In this document: one piece after another, positions 43,701 through 51,363 of the stretch
Layout: each line of letters opens with the position of its first letter
Numbering within the stretch: the stretch's first letter is position 1
Source of the DNA: Oscillospiraceae bacterium
GTDB lineage: Bacteria; Bacillota; Clostridia; Oscillospirales; Oscillospiraceae
DNA: 52,849 bases
Reading direction: 5' to 3'
Assembly: GCA_021771635.1 (NCBI GenBank)
Contig: JAETOQ010000008.1
Location: 1-52,849 of the forward strand
Notes under the pieces: model-generated
What the model was told of the DNA's origin: nothing
Seen by the model: the letters and a program-made list of their open reading frames with translations, nothing else
Databases searched by the model: none
Translations under genes and position numbers: made by a program

Positions 43701-44334
43701 CGTCTTCCTCTCCTTTCCCGATCTCCCGGATCCGCTGGACCAAGGCCAGCACGGTGCCGCCCGCCACCAGCAAAGGAATGGCCGCCAGTACCAGCATCAA
43801 AAGCAGGGGCGGCGCGTCCAACGGGTCCAGAAGGCTGGCCCAGATGATGAGAGCCGCCAGGGCTGCCATCAGGGCCACCGTCAGCAGCGTGATGACCACC
43901 GGCGCCACATAGCGGACACGGATATCCTGCCGCTGCTTGTTCTGGAAGGTGGTGCCGGACTGCTCCAGGGACTCCATCTCCGCCAGCACGGCGCCGGCGT
44001 CCAGCTCTCCCAGACGCTCCTGGCAGGCGGTCAGCCGCTGGCACAGGCGCATGGACTGCTCCAGGTTTTCCCGCTCCCGCTCCAGCGTCACCAGATGGCG
44101 GCGCATACCGTCTCCCACGGTGTGGGTGCCGCCCTGCATCCTGCGGATCTCCTCCAGGGGCACGCCCAGCTTCCGCAGCAGCTTGATCTGCCGGAGAGTC
44201 TCCACCTCTGTTTCGCCGTAGTCCCGGTAGCCGTTCTCACTGTTCCGCCGGGGCGTCAGCAGGCCTTCGGCCTCATAGAAGCGGATATTCTTTTTTGTGA
44301 TGCCCACCAGGGCCTCCACCTCATTGATCTTCAC
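43684..44334 (-). CDS. Membrane-bound MerR-family regulator with GEED-type tail
   Basis: 216 aa. Residues about 1-70 are a MerR winged helix (INEVEALVGITKKNIRFYEAEGLLTP, NGYRDYGETEVETLRQIKLLRKLGV). A coiled-coil linker follows (about 75-135), then two membrane helices (about 145-170 and 176-200) and the tail VQRIREIGKGEEDDAKQF. DNA binding from a membrane anchor is implied. The GTG at 44334 is preferred: GAGGTG lies 6 nt upstream and itself contains the alternative GTG at 44343. Its own promoter has the 19-bp spacer and dyad typical of MerR activators (44359-44389). Confidence 0.87.
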   Translation of the reverse strand: MKINEVEALVGITKKNIRFYEAEGLLTPRRNSENGYRDYGETEVETLRQIKLLRKLGVPLEEIRRMQGGTHTVGDGMRRHLVTLERERENLEQSMRLCQRLTACQERLGELDAGAVLAEMESLEQSGTTFQNKQRQDIRVRYVAPVVITLLTVALMAALAALIIWASLLDPLDAPPLLLMLVLAAIPLLVAGGTVLALVQRIREIGKGEEDDAKQF

Positions 44335-44358
44335 GGTGCTCACCTCGTTTCTGTGTCT

Positions 44359-44389
44359 ATCGTATACCTTCCAGGAGGGGGAAGGTCAA
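44359..44389 (-). promoter_or_regulatory. MerR-type promoter/operator
   Basis: Minus strand: TTGACC, 19 nt, TACGAT. The over-long spacer holds a perfect dyad, ACCTTCC-7 nt-GGAAGGT (44366-44386). MerR proteins activate such promoters by twisting the DNA, so the operon is probably self-activated by its first product. Confidence 0.75.
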
Positions 44390-44453
44390 GCGGTTTTTAA
44401 AAAAAGTTTTGTGAGGGCTGGGAACAACCCCTGCCGTGTGGTATGATAATACC

Positions 44454-45536
44454 ATGGAACGACAGAAGCTGACAACTGAAAATGAACTGTCCCGCCTGCC
44501 GGGGCCGCTTTTGGCCTGGTATCGGGAACACGCCAGGGACCTGCCCTGGCGGCGGACAGAGGACCCCTACCATATCTGGGTGTCGGAGATCATGCTCCAG
44601 CAGACCCGTGTGGCGGCGGTCCTGGGCTATTATGCCCGTTTTTTGGAGGCATTCCCCTCGGTGGAGGCTTTGGCCGCGGCGCCGGAGGAACGGCTGATGA
44701 AGCTGTGGGAGGGTCTGGGCTATTACAGCCGGGCCAGGAACCTGCAAAGGGCGGCGAAAGCCGTGACGGAGATGGGCGGCTTTCCGGACACCTACGAGGA
44801 GCTGCTGAAACTGCCGGGTGTCGGGGACTACACCGCCAGCGCCATCGCCTCGGCGGCCTTTGGTCGGAGGGAGGCGGCGGTGGATGGCAACGTTCTGCGG
44901 GTGGTGACACGCATCACGGACTGCCATGACGACATCCTGGACTCAAAGGTGAAAAAGAGCATCCGGGGCCAGATGCAGGCCGTCATGCCGGAGAGACCGG
45001 AGGAGATCCGGATTTTCAACCAGGCCACCATGGAGCTGGGGGCCACCGTCTGCGTCCCCAATGGCCCGCCCAGATGCGGGGAGTGCCCGGCGGGGGCGTT
45101 CTGCCTGGGCCGTATCCGGAATACGGCGGAGGTCCTGCCGGTCAAGAAGCCCAAACGGGCCCGGAGGGTGGAGGAGAAAACGGTGTTCCTGTTCCTGCGG
45201 GACGGAAGGGTGGCCCTGCGGAAGCGCCCGGACACGGGCTTGCTGGCGGGGCTGTGGGAGTTTCCCAACGTGGAGGGGACCTTGACGGAGGAGACCGTCC
45301 CGGCGGCGGTGTCCGCCTGGGGGCTGGAGCCAAAGGCGTGGAGGAACAAGCTGGCGGCGAAGCACACCTTCACCCATGTGGAGTGGCACATGACGGGCTA
45401 TACTCTGGAGGCGGCGGGCGACGGCCCGCCGGAATGGGAGTGGGCGGACGCGGAGGGCCTGGCGGCCCGCGCGGTGCCCTCGGCCTTTGCGCGGTATTAC
45501 GCGGAGGCAAGGGAGCAGTTAAAGGAAAGCGAATGA
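44454..45536 (+). CDS. mutY: Adenine DNA glycosylase MutY
   Basis: 360 aa. It removes A mispaired with 8-oxoG. HIWVSEIMLQQTRV (catalytic Glu), the helix-hairpin-helix LPGVGDYTASAIASAAF with the VDGNVLRVVTR Asp, the [4Fe-4S] loop CxxxxxxCxxCPAGAFC (CVPNGPPRCGECPAGAFC), and a C-terminal NUDIX-like 8-oxoG domain (about 235-345). All key residues seen. The start is uncertain: no Shine-Dalgarno precedes ATG 44454, while TATGATAAT lies 6-12 nt before it, which would fit a leaderless mRNA; a GTG at 44436 is the alternative. Confidence 0.93.
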   Translation: MERQKLTTENELSRLPGPLLAWYREHARDLPWRRTEDPYHIWVSEIMLQQTRVAAVLGYYARFLEAFPSVEALAAAPEERLMKLWEGLGYYSRARNLQRAAKAVTEMGGFPDTYEELLKLPGVGDYTASAIASAAFGRREAAVDGNVLRVVTRITDCHDDILDSKVKKSIRGQMQAVMPERPEEIRIFNQATMELGATVCVPNGPPRCGECPAGAFCLGRIRNTAEVLPVKKPKRARRVEEKTVFLFLRDGRVALRKRPDTGLLAGLWEFPNVEGTLTEETVPAAVSAWGLEPKAWRNKLAAKHTFTHVEWHMTGYTLEAAGDGPPEWEWADAEGLAARAVPSAFARYYAEAREQLKESE

Positions 45537-45721
45537 AGATCATCAATCTGCTTTTGGGATTGGTCCTGCTCCTGCTTTTGCGGAAGCTGATCTGGTGCCT
45601 GCGGTGGCTGTGGTGCTATTACCATGGCAGGGAGACACCGGAGAACATCTCCTTTCTGCCCCACCAGTCCGGTGATGTATTCAAGGGCCACATGCGGAAG
45701 CGGGATGACGAGGAGGAATGA
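45533..45721 (+). CDS. Small single-pass membrane protein
   Basis: 62 aa, overlapping the mutY stop by 4 bp (ATGA) with AAAGGAAAGCG upstream. One long hydrophobic helix (about 4-30, rich in Leu and Trp with two Cys), then a polar charged tail ending RDDEEE. No family recognised. Easy to miss because the frame is open far upstream through mutY. Confidence 0.7.
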   Translation: MKIINLLLGLVLLLLLRKLIWCLRWLWCYYHGRETPENISFLPHQSGDVFKGHMRKRDDEEE

Positions 45722-45723
45722 CC

Positions 45724-46206
45724 ATGCCGTTTTGGAAGAAAAGTGAGGACCCCTGGGACATGGAACCCAGAAGGAAAAACCGCGACGATACGAAAGAAAT
45801 TGAAAATCCGACAAAGAAATCAAAAAACCGGAACGAACAACGGAAAGATGCCGCAGAGACAGAGGAACAGCTCTCCGCCATGATTTGCCCATGGTGCGGA
45901 ATGCCCATGGAGCGGGGATATTTGGACGCGGTCAAGGGCGGTAATATCTGGTGGGTGAAGAAGCGGCCGGATCTCAAATCTTCCATGATCGGCGCGGACC
46001 CCAAGACCTCCCTTTTGGTGGATGACGAGGGGATGCTTTGGACCTATAAGACGGCGTGGTATTGCGCCGCTTGTAAAAAGATGGCGTTGGACGCGGCTGG
46101 GATGAAGGAACCCTATGCGACGAACTTTGACACGCTGGCGGAGCGGGAGGCGGCGGACCGGCAGCAGACAGCGGGCCGGCAGATCGACCAGGCTATGCAG
46201 GGCTGA
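45724..46206 (+). CDS. Zinc-ribbon protein (DUF6487-like)
   Basis: 160 aa. A charged, probably disordered N-terminus (1-50), then CPWCGMPMERGYLDAVKGGNIWW and a later CAACKK: two CxxC knuckles make a probable zinc ribbon. The pattern CPxCGxxMxxGYL-IxW resembles DUF6487 domains; function unknown. GGAGG lies 7 nt before the ATG at 45724. Codons are less biased at the 5' end. Third gene of the mutY unit. Confidence 0.75.
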   Translation: MPFWKKSEDPWDMEPRRKNRDDTKEIENPTKKSKNRNEQRKDAAETEEQLSAMICPWCGMPMERGYLDAVKGGNIWWVKKRPDLKSSMIGADPKTSLLVDDEGMLWTYKTAWYCAACKKMALDAAGMKEPYATNFDTLAEREAADRQQTAGRQIDQAMQG

Positions 46207-46235
46207 CAACAGGCGGCGGAGCGCCGCGGACAGAT

Positions 46236-46404
46236 CATACTGTTTCTTGATAGAAAGGCTTAAAAGCCTTTTTATTGCGGCGTTACACGCCGCCGCGCAT
46301 ATAGCGCCAAGAAACGTATTGACAATATTCTTGCGGCTGCGCCGCCAGGCCACATTCTGTGGCCAAAATAAAAAGGATAAACCGTTTTATTAAGAATTAG
46401 TATA
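46236..46404. mobile_element. Family A hairpin MITE, copy 2 (uninterrupted)
   Basis: 169 bp. The ends are imperfect inverted repeats: left CATACTGTTTCTTGATAGAA, and right, reverse-complemented, TATACTAATTCTTAATAAAA. Modules: AAAGGCTT/AAGCCTTT hairpin, GCGGCGT/ACGCCGC hairpin, GCGCCAAGAAACGTATTGAC, GCGGC/GCCGC hairpin, GGCCAC/GTGGCC hairpin and a terminal AATAAAA/TTTTATT-type hairpin. Compared with copy 1, several stems change on both arms together (AAAGATTT to AAAGGCTT; GGCCGC to GGCCAC). It ends 30 bp before tdk and may affect tdk expression. Confidence 0.72.
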
Positions 46405-46433
46405 AAAAAACAGCAAAAGGGAGAAAACAATCA

Positions 46434-47021
46434 ATGGCACAGTTATATTTCAAATACGGAGCCATGGGCTCCAGCAAGACGGCAAACGCCCTGATGGCGC
46501 GGTTCAATTACGAGGAACGGGGCCAGCAGACCCTGCTGGTGAAGCCCCGGCTGGACCAGCGGGACGGGGACCACATGGTGGTCTCCCGCATCGGGCTGAC
46601 CTACCCCTGCATCTACTTTGACGAGATGCAGAAGCTGGGCATCATGGAATTGCAGCAGAACGCCTGCATCATCGTGGACGAGGCCCAGTTTTTGACCAAG
46701 GAGGAGGTGCTGTACCTGGTCTACCTCGTGGATGACCTGGGCATCCCCGTCATGTGCTACGGCCTGCGGGCGGACTTCAAGGGGGATCTGTTCCCCGGCA
46801 GCGAGGAACTTCTGGTGATGGCGGACAAGATCGAGGAGGTCAAGACCATCTGCTGGTGCGGAAAAAAGGCCACTTTCAACGCCCGGTTCGACAGCCATGG
46901 CAAGGTGCTGAAGGAGGGCGCCCAGGTGGTGTTGGGGGCCAACGATCAGTACATCGGCCTGTGCCGCCGCCATTGGATGGCCGGCGACCTTGGCCCGGAC
47001 TTTGACGTGACGAAGCTATGA
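46434..47021 (+). CDS. tdk: Thymidine kinase
   Basis: 195 aa. Type II (TK1-like). P-loop YGAMGSSKTANAL at residues 8-20, VDEAQF (Walker B-like), the lasso with CWCGKKATFNARF, and a final CRRHW, together giving four zinc ligands. Salvages thymidine to dTMP. GGGAG precedes the ATG. Its promoter is not obvious; MITE copy 2 lies directly upstream. Overlaps the radical SAM gene by 4 bp. Confidence 0.96.
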   Translation: MAQLYFKYGAMGSSKTANALMARFNYEERGQQTLLVKPRLDQRDGDHMVVSRIGLTYPCIYFDEMQKLGIMELQQNACIIVDEAQFLTKEEVLYLVYLVDDLGIPVMCYGLRADFKGDLFPGSEELLVMADKIEEVKTICWCGKKATFNARFDSHGKVLKEGAQVVLGANDQYIGLCRRHWMAGDLGPDFDVTKL

Positions 47022-47890
47022 TCTGCCGCCTGTGTCCCCGGAACTGCGGGGCGGAACGGACACCGGACAGAGTCGGCGGCGTGTGCGGCCAGCCCAGCGT
47101 CCCGGTGGCGGCCAAGGCAATGCTCCACCAGTGGGAAGAGCCGTGCCTGGTGGGAGACCACGGCGCGGGGACTGTGTTTTTCACCGGGTGCAGTCTGCGG
47201 TGCCGCTTTTGCCAGAACGGCATCATCTCCCAGGAGAACTTCGGCAAGCCCATCACCGCCGCCCGCCTGCGGGAGATCTTTCAGGAGCTGGTGGCCCAGG
47301 GGGCGGCCTGCATCGATCTGGTGACGCCCACCCATTTTGCCCTGGTGATCCTGGAAGCCCTGGGGGACGAGCCGTGGCCCGTGCCGGTGGTGTGGAACTG
47401 CGGCGGATACGAAAAACCGGAGACGCTGAAACTGCTGGAGGGCAGGGTGCAGGTGTACCTGCCGGACCTGAAATACGCCCTGTCGGGGCCTGCGAAAAAG
47501 TACTCGGCGGCGGAGGACTACTTCGACTGGGCCAGGGCGGCGATTTTGGAGATGTTCCGCCAGACGGGCCCCTATCGCATGGAAAACGGCCTGTTGAAAA
47601 GCGGCGTCCTGATCCGACATCTGCTGCTGCCGGGAGAGCTGGAAAACACCCGGAGATGTCTCGACTGGGTGGCGGAGACCTTCCACCCCGGCGACGTGCT
47701 GTTCTCCCTCATGAGTCAATACACGCCCCAGCCGGGGGCCGTGGGGAATCTGGCCCGTCATGTGACGAAGGCGGAATACCGGGCGGCGGTGGCGTACATG
47801 GAAAACTGCGGCATCACCGACGGCTATACCCAGGAGCGGACCTCCGCCAGGGAGGAATATACCCCGGACTTTGATTTGACAGGAGTATAG
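47018..47890 (+). CDS. Radical SAM protein, PflX-like (PFL-activase-related)
   Basis: 290 aa. CRLCPRNCGAER and GGVCG at the N-terminus form the Cys-rich entry typical of PflX (COG1313). FFTGCSLRCRFCQN is the CxxxCxxC radical SAM motif, and VWNCGGYEK and VYLPDLKYA follow. Function of this branch is not established; no glycyl-radical enzyme lies nearby. Translationally coupled to tdk (ATGA). Confidence 0.88.
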   Translation: MICRLCPRNCGAERTPDRVGGVCGQPSVPVAAKAMLHQWEEPCLVGDHGAGTVFFTGCSLRCRFCQNGIISQENFGKPITAARLREIFQELVAQGAACIDLVTPTHFALVILEALGDEPWPVPVVWNCGGYEKPETLKLLEGRVQVYLPDLKYALSGPAKKYSAAEDYFDWARAAILEMFRQTGPYRMENGLLKSGVLIRHLLLPGELENTRRCLDWVAETFHPGDVLFSLMSQYTPQPGAVGNLARHVTKAEYRAAVAYMENCGITDGYTQERTSAREEYTPDFDLTGV

Positions 47891-47893
47891 TCC

Positions 47894-48337
47894 ATGAAAA
47901 AGAAAACAATTTGCGGTATTACAGCGGCGGTGGTGCTGTTTGCCGCCTGGATGTTGTGGCCCCGGCCTCTGGCTGCGGAATTTGACGCGGAACGGCAGTT
48001 CGTGGCGTCGGTCACAAAGTTCGGCATAAAGGATGGCAAGCTCCGGATGGACACCGACGAGCAGTATGACCTGGAGGGTTCCGCCGCCCTCCAGAAGGTG
48101 CTGGAGGGCTATTCCTACCACCTGTGCTGGGACAGCCTGACCGGAGAAAACGCCATCGATGGACGGGGCGGGACGGATGAGACACTGCACCTTTACAACA
48201 GCGGCGATGAGGAGCTGATCTCCAACGGGACCTCCCGGCTCATCCTCAACGGCCGGGTGGTGAAGGTGGGCTATTGGGGCCATGGCCAAGGGACCGCCCT
48301 GAATCAGGAGCTGCTGGCCGCCTTGCGGGCGGAATAG
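47894..48337 (+). CDS. Exported or membrane-anchored protein of unknown function
   Basis: 147 aa. A basic N-terminus and one hydrophobic segment (about 7-24) act as signal or anchor. The remainder is a small mixed domain with no motif I recognise (VTKFGIKDGKLRMD, LHLYNSGDEELISNGTSRLILN). It starts 3 bp after the radical SAM gene, so it is part of that transcript. Confidence 0.65.
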   Translation: MKKKTICGITAAVVLFAAWMLWPRPLAAEFDAERQFVASVTKFGIKDGKLRMDTDEQYDLEGSAALQKVLEGYSYHLCWDSLTGENAIDGRGGTDETLHLYNSGDEELISNGTSRLILNGRVVKVGYWGHGQGTALNQELLAALRAE

Positions 48338-48345
48338 AAAAGAAC

Positions 48346-48382
48346 AACAGGGATGCCTGTCCCATGGGCAGGCATCCCTGTT
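48346..48382. terminator. Bidirectional terminator
   Basis: AACAGGGATGCCTG and CAGGCATCCCTGTT form a 14-bp stem with an inner CCC/GGG; TTCTTTATTT follows on the plus strand. Convergent genes end on each side. Confidence 0.9.
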
Positions 48383-48385
48383 TCT

Positions 48386-49420
48386 TTATTTCCGGTCTCC
48401 CAGCTTCCGCAGGGCGTCCATGGCCTCCTCGAATTCCTTTGCAATGGCGGAGGGATTGGCCCGCAGGATGCGCAGGGAACGCTGATAGGTCCTGGCAGTG
48501 CGGGCACGGATGGCGGCCTGTCGGTCCCGGACCTTTTCGATGGCTTCGGTCAGGTCCGCCCGGCGCGCTTCCAGCGCCTCGCCGGTCAGCTCGGGGATCT
48601 CCTCCAGGTGGTCCCGGCAGGTCTCCAGTGCGTCGGCGATGGTGCGCAGCGCCTCCAGCTTGGCGCTGGTCCGGCGGCGGAGGGATTCTTCCAACGCCTC
48701 CTGACGGCGGAGCTTCCGCTCTGCCCGGGCCTCCCGCTGCTCCTGGAGCTCGGCCTCGATGCGGTTTTGCAGCAGCAGCTTTTCCACCTCGGTCCGCTCC
48801 CGGAAGCGGCGGAGGTCATCCTCCGCAAAGGCGGCGGCCACCTCCGCCCGCTTGGCCAGGCGGCGCAGGTCCTCGTTTTCCTCCGTGAGCTTGGTGAGAA
48901 CCTCCCGCAGGTCCATGGCGGCCTGGAAGGACCGGACGGCGTCCACGGTAAAGGCGACGGTGAGGACCAGAGCCAGCGGGTCCACCAGCCAGGCGGGCAC
49001 ATCCGTCAGCAGCCGCCCGATGGGCGGGTGGATGAACCGCACCAGCAGGATGGAGAAAAAGCCCCAGGCGATGGAGCTGGTGAGGCAGATGTGCCCGTTC
49101 AAATTGAACTTCTGCCTGGAATAGTCCCAGTAGCGGACCTTGAACAGCTTTTCCATGGCGGCGCCGGTGAAATACTCCAGCACCGTGGCGGCGAGCATGC
49201 CGAAGAGCCACACCAGCCGCAGGTCGTTTTCCACTGGGATGGTGACGAACAGGATGATGATGGCGCCGGAGCCGTAGATGGGCAGCAGGGGACCGTGCAG
49301 AAAGCCCCGGTTCACCCAATGGCGCTGCCTGGCGGAGACGTAGCAGGACTCCCAGATCCAGCCGCAGAAGCAGTAGAAGAAAAACAACAGGACCCACTGG
49401 CCCGTGGAATAGATGTGCAT
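48386..49420 (-). CDS. CmpB/PF06541-like membrane protein with a long coiled-coil tail
   Basis: 344 aa. Five membrane helices in the first 180 residues (FFYCFCGWIWESCY, RGFLHGPLLPIYGSGAIII, EYFTGAAMEKLFKVRYWDYS and IAWGFFSILLVRFI) match the clostridial family labelled 'putative ABC transporter permease'. From about residue 185 to the end is a charged Arg/Glu/Ala helix that predicts as coiled coil. No ATPase subunit is adjacent, so transport is doubtful; a scaffold role is equally possible. Start at MHIYST with GGGAGG upstream. Confidence 0.75.
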   Translation of the reverse strand: MHIYSTGQWVLLFFFYCFCGWIWESCYVSARQRHWVNRGFLHGPLLPIYGSGAIIILFVTIPVENDLRLVWLFGMLAATVLEYFTGAAMEKLFKVRYWDYSRQKFNLNGHICLTSSIAWGFFSILLVRFIHPPIGRLLTDVPAWLVDPLALVLTVAFTVDAVRSFQAAMDLREVLTKLTEENEDLRRLAKRAEVAAAFAEDDLRRFRERTEVEKLLLQNRIEAELQEQREARAERKLRRQEALEESLRRRTSAKLEALRTIADALETCRDHLEEIPELTGEALEARRADLTEAIEKVRDRQAAIRARTARTYQRSLRILRANPSAIAKEFEEAMDALRKLGDRK

Positions 49421-49551
49421 AAAACCTCCCGGCAATTAGAAATTAGGAATGAGAGATCGCGGGATTCTGCCTCCGGAGAAATCATTTCCATTTGTCCGGC
49501 TTTGCCGGACAGCGAGATTCCCGGCTCCGAATTCCTTGCTCACTTCAGAAT
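49421..49551. other. Spacer with a small hairpin, no gene
   Basis: GTCCGGC, TTT, GCCGGAC forms a short stem near 49495-49511, and imperfect GGGATTC-type repeats flank it. It may terminate hemW weakly. Confidence 0.35.
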
Positions 49552-50763
49552 TTACTTCAGGTTTACGCGGAAATCGCCTCTCGCGGCGGCCTCCGCCCGG
49601 AGGCGCTTGTCCTCCGCCAGGGCGTCCAGCATCCCCCCGATGATCTGGTTGGACACCAGGAAGCCCCTGGGTGTCAGGCGCCAGCGGCCGTTTTCCAGGA
49701 GGGCGTAGCCCGCCTTCTCACATTTGCCCAGGAAGGGCAGGAAGCAGGAGAACCGGCGGCGGAAGCGGCTTTCAAATTCCCGGGGGTCCAGCCCCCGAAC
49801 AGTCCGCAGGCCCAGCATGACCCACTCCGTGTCCCGGTCCAGGGGCGGGATGCGCTCGTTTTCCGACAGCATGGGAGTGCGGTCCCGCACGCTGCGGATA
49901 TAGCCCTCCAGGTCCTTTTCGTAGGCGTAGCGGACGCCGCCGAAATCCGAGTGGGCGCCGGGGCCGAACCCGGCGTATTCCCCCAGCGTCCAGTACTTCA
50001 GATTGTGGCGGGACTCCCGGCCGGTCCGGGCGAAGTTGGAGATCTCATACTGGAAATAGCCGAACCGGCGGAGATAGTCCACGGTGTACAGGTACATGTC
50101 CGCCTGGGCTTCGTCCCCCGGCAGTCCGGCGGTGTCCCGGCGGGCAAAGAGGGGCGTGCCCTCCTCCACCTTCAGTCCATAGCAGCTCAGATGCTCCGGG
50201 GCCAGACTGACCGCGGCGGCCAGATTCTCCTGCCACCGCTCCATGGTCTGGTGGGGCAGGCCGTAGATCAGGTCCAGAGAGAGGTTTTCAAACCGTGCCC
50301 TGCGGGCGGCCTCCACGGCGGTTTTCACCTGGTCCATGGTGTGGATGCGGCCGATCTCCGCCAGCTCCGCGTCGCAGGCGGACTGCATCCCCAGGGACAG
50401 GCGGTTGAACCCGGCCTTCCGGATGGCGCGGAGGACTTTCCAGTCCCCGGCGGAGTCCGGGTTGGCCTCCAAGGTGATCTCCGCGTCCTTGGCGACACGG
50501 TATTTTTTCAGAATGATCTTCAGGATCCGCACCAGCCGCTTTTCCCCCAGGCAGCTGGGGGTGCCGCCGCCGAAGTACACGGTGTCCACGGTGTGCCCGG
50601 CGGCAAAGGGGGCGGTCTCCGTCAGATGGGCGCAGAGGGCGTCGGTATAGTCGTCCATGCGGCTCTCGCTGTTGGGCAGGGAATAAAAGTCGCAGTAGGC
50701 GCACTTCTGTCTGCAAAATGGGATGTGGACATACAGCCCAAGGGGCTTTTCGGCGGTCTTCAT
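49552..50763 (-). CDS. hemW: HemW-type radical SAM heme chaperone
   Basis: 403 aa. YVHIPFCRQKCAYCDF has the CxxxCxxC motif plus the extra CxxxCxxCDF form of HemW; YFGGGTPS, RLSLGMQS, DLIYGLPHQT and YEISNFA follow, with a HemW C-terminal domain. Often labelled 'coproporphyrinogen III oxidase', but it lacks the HemN N-terminal extension. In many genomes it sits next to lepA or hrcA; here it stands alone with its own promoter. Confidence 0.93.
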   Translation of the reverse strand: MKTAEKPLGLYVHIPFCRQKCAYCDFYSLPNSESRMDDYTDALCAHLTETAPFAAGHTVDTVYFGGGTPSCLGEKRLVRILKIILKKYRVAKDAEITLEANPDSAGDWKVLRAIRKAGFNRLSLGMQSACDAELAEIGRIHTMDQVKTAVEAARRARFENLSLDLIYGLPHQTMERWQENLAAAVSLAPEHLSCYGLKVEEGTPLFARRDTAGLPGDEAQADMYLYTVDYLRRFGYFQYEISNFARTGRESRHNLKYWTLGEYAGFGPGAHSDFGGVRYAYEKDLEGYIRSVRDRTPMLSENERIPPLDRDTEWVMLGLRTVRGLDPREFESRFRRRFSCFLPFLGKCEKAGYALLENGRWRLTPRGFLVSNQIIGGMLDALAEDKRLRAEAAARGDFRVNLK

Positions 50764-50793
50764 GGCGGTCTCCTTTGTGTTTGGGTATCCAAT

Positions 50794-50822
50794 AGTGTAC
50801 CGCGTTCCGCCGCTGTTTGCAA
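50794..50822 (-). promoter_or_regulatory. Promoter of hemW
   Basis: Minus strand: TTGCAA, 17 nt, TACACT, about 30 nt before the start. Confidence 0.65.
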
Positions 50823-50826
50823 GAAC

Positions 50827-50856
50827 GCATATTCTTTGGACCGGGTGGAAATACTA
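50827..50856 (+). promoter_or_regulatory. Candidate sigma-F/sigma-G promoter of spoVAC
   Basis: GCATA, 18 nt, AATACTA, about 30 nt before the ATG. Same geometry as the element before spoIIQ. SpoVA genes are sigma-G dependent in Bacillus. Confidence 0.55.
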
Positions 50857-50886
50857 GAGAAAATTTCCGGGAAAAGAGGACTGCTC

Positions 50887-51330
50887 ATGGATATGTCGCC
50901 TAAGGAATACCAGCAGTATGTACAGCAGAAGGCCAAAAAGTCCCCCATCGTCAAGGATGTGGTCCTGGCCTTTGTCATCGGCGGACTGATCTGCGTCATC
51001 GGCCAGCTCATTCAAAACGGCTGGTCCGCCGCGGGATTGAACAAGGAGGACGCTGGAACGGCCACCTCCTGCTCCCTGGTGCTGCTGTCGGCACTGCTGA
51101 CGGGCTTTAATCTCTACAACAAGATCGCCCGGTTCGGCGGCGCGGGGACGCTGGTGCCGATCACCGGCTTTGCCAACGCCGTGGTGTCCCCGGCCATTGA
51201 TTTCAAAAGCGAGGGCTTTGTCACCGGCATGGCGGCGAAGATGTTTCTGGTGGCGGGGCCGGTCATCGTGTTCGGCACCCTGGCCAGCGTGATCTACGGC
51301 GTGATTTTGATGCTGTTCGGACCGGCATAA
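50887..51330 (+). CDS. spoVAC: Stage V sporulation protein AC
   Basis: 147 aa, family length. Several membrane helices. The VVSPAIDFKSEGFVTGMAAKMFLVAGPVIVFG stretch is the SpoVAC hallmark, and MSPKEYQQYVQ is the usual N-terminus. SpoVAC is a spore inner-membrane channel used for dipicolinic acid movement. No spoVAD or spoVAE follows; a terminator comes at once. The frame is open far upstream, but AGAGGA before this ATG and the family N-terminus fix the start. Confidence 0.93.
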   Translation: MDMSPKEYQQYVQQKAKKSPIVKDVVLAFVIGGLICVIGQLIQNGWSAAGLNKEDAGTATSCSLVLLSALLTGFNLYNKIARFGGAGTLVPITGFANAVVSPAIDFKSEGFVTGMAAKMFLVAGPVIVFGTLASVIYGVILMLFGPA

Positions 51331-51363
51331 AAGGAGGAGAGACGCACCGCGTCTCTCCTCCTT
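51331..51363. terminator. Terminator of spoVAC
   Basis: AAGGAGGAGAGACGC and GCGTCTCTCCTCCTT pair around 3 nt directly after the stop. It overlaps the stop of the convergent XRE gene and could serve both. Confidence 0.88.

Noticed and set aside
48386-49420. ABC transporter permease function for the CmpB-like protein
   Set aside because: The family label says permease, but there is no ATPase neighbour and half the protein is coiled coil, so transport was not asserted.
49492-50886. Long upstream extension of the spoVAC frame
   Set aside because: It runs antisense to hemW. SpoVAC similarity and a ribosome site begin at 50887.
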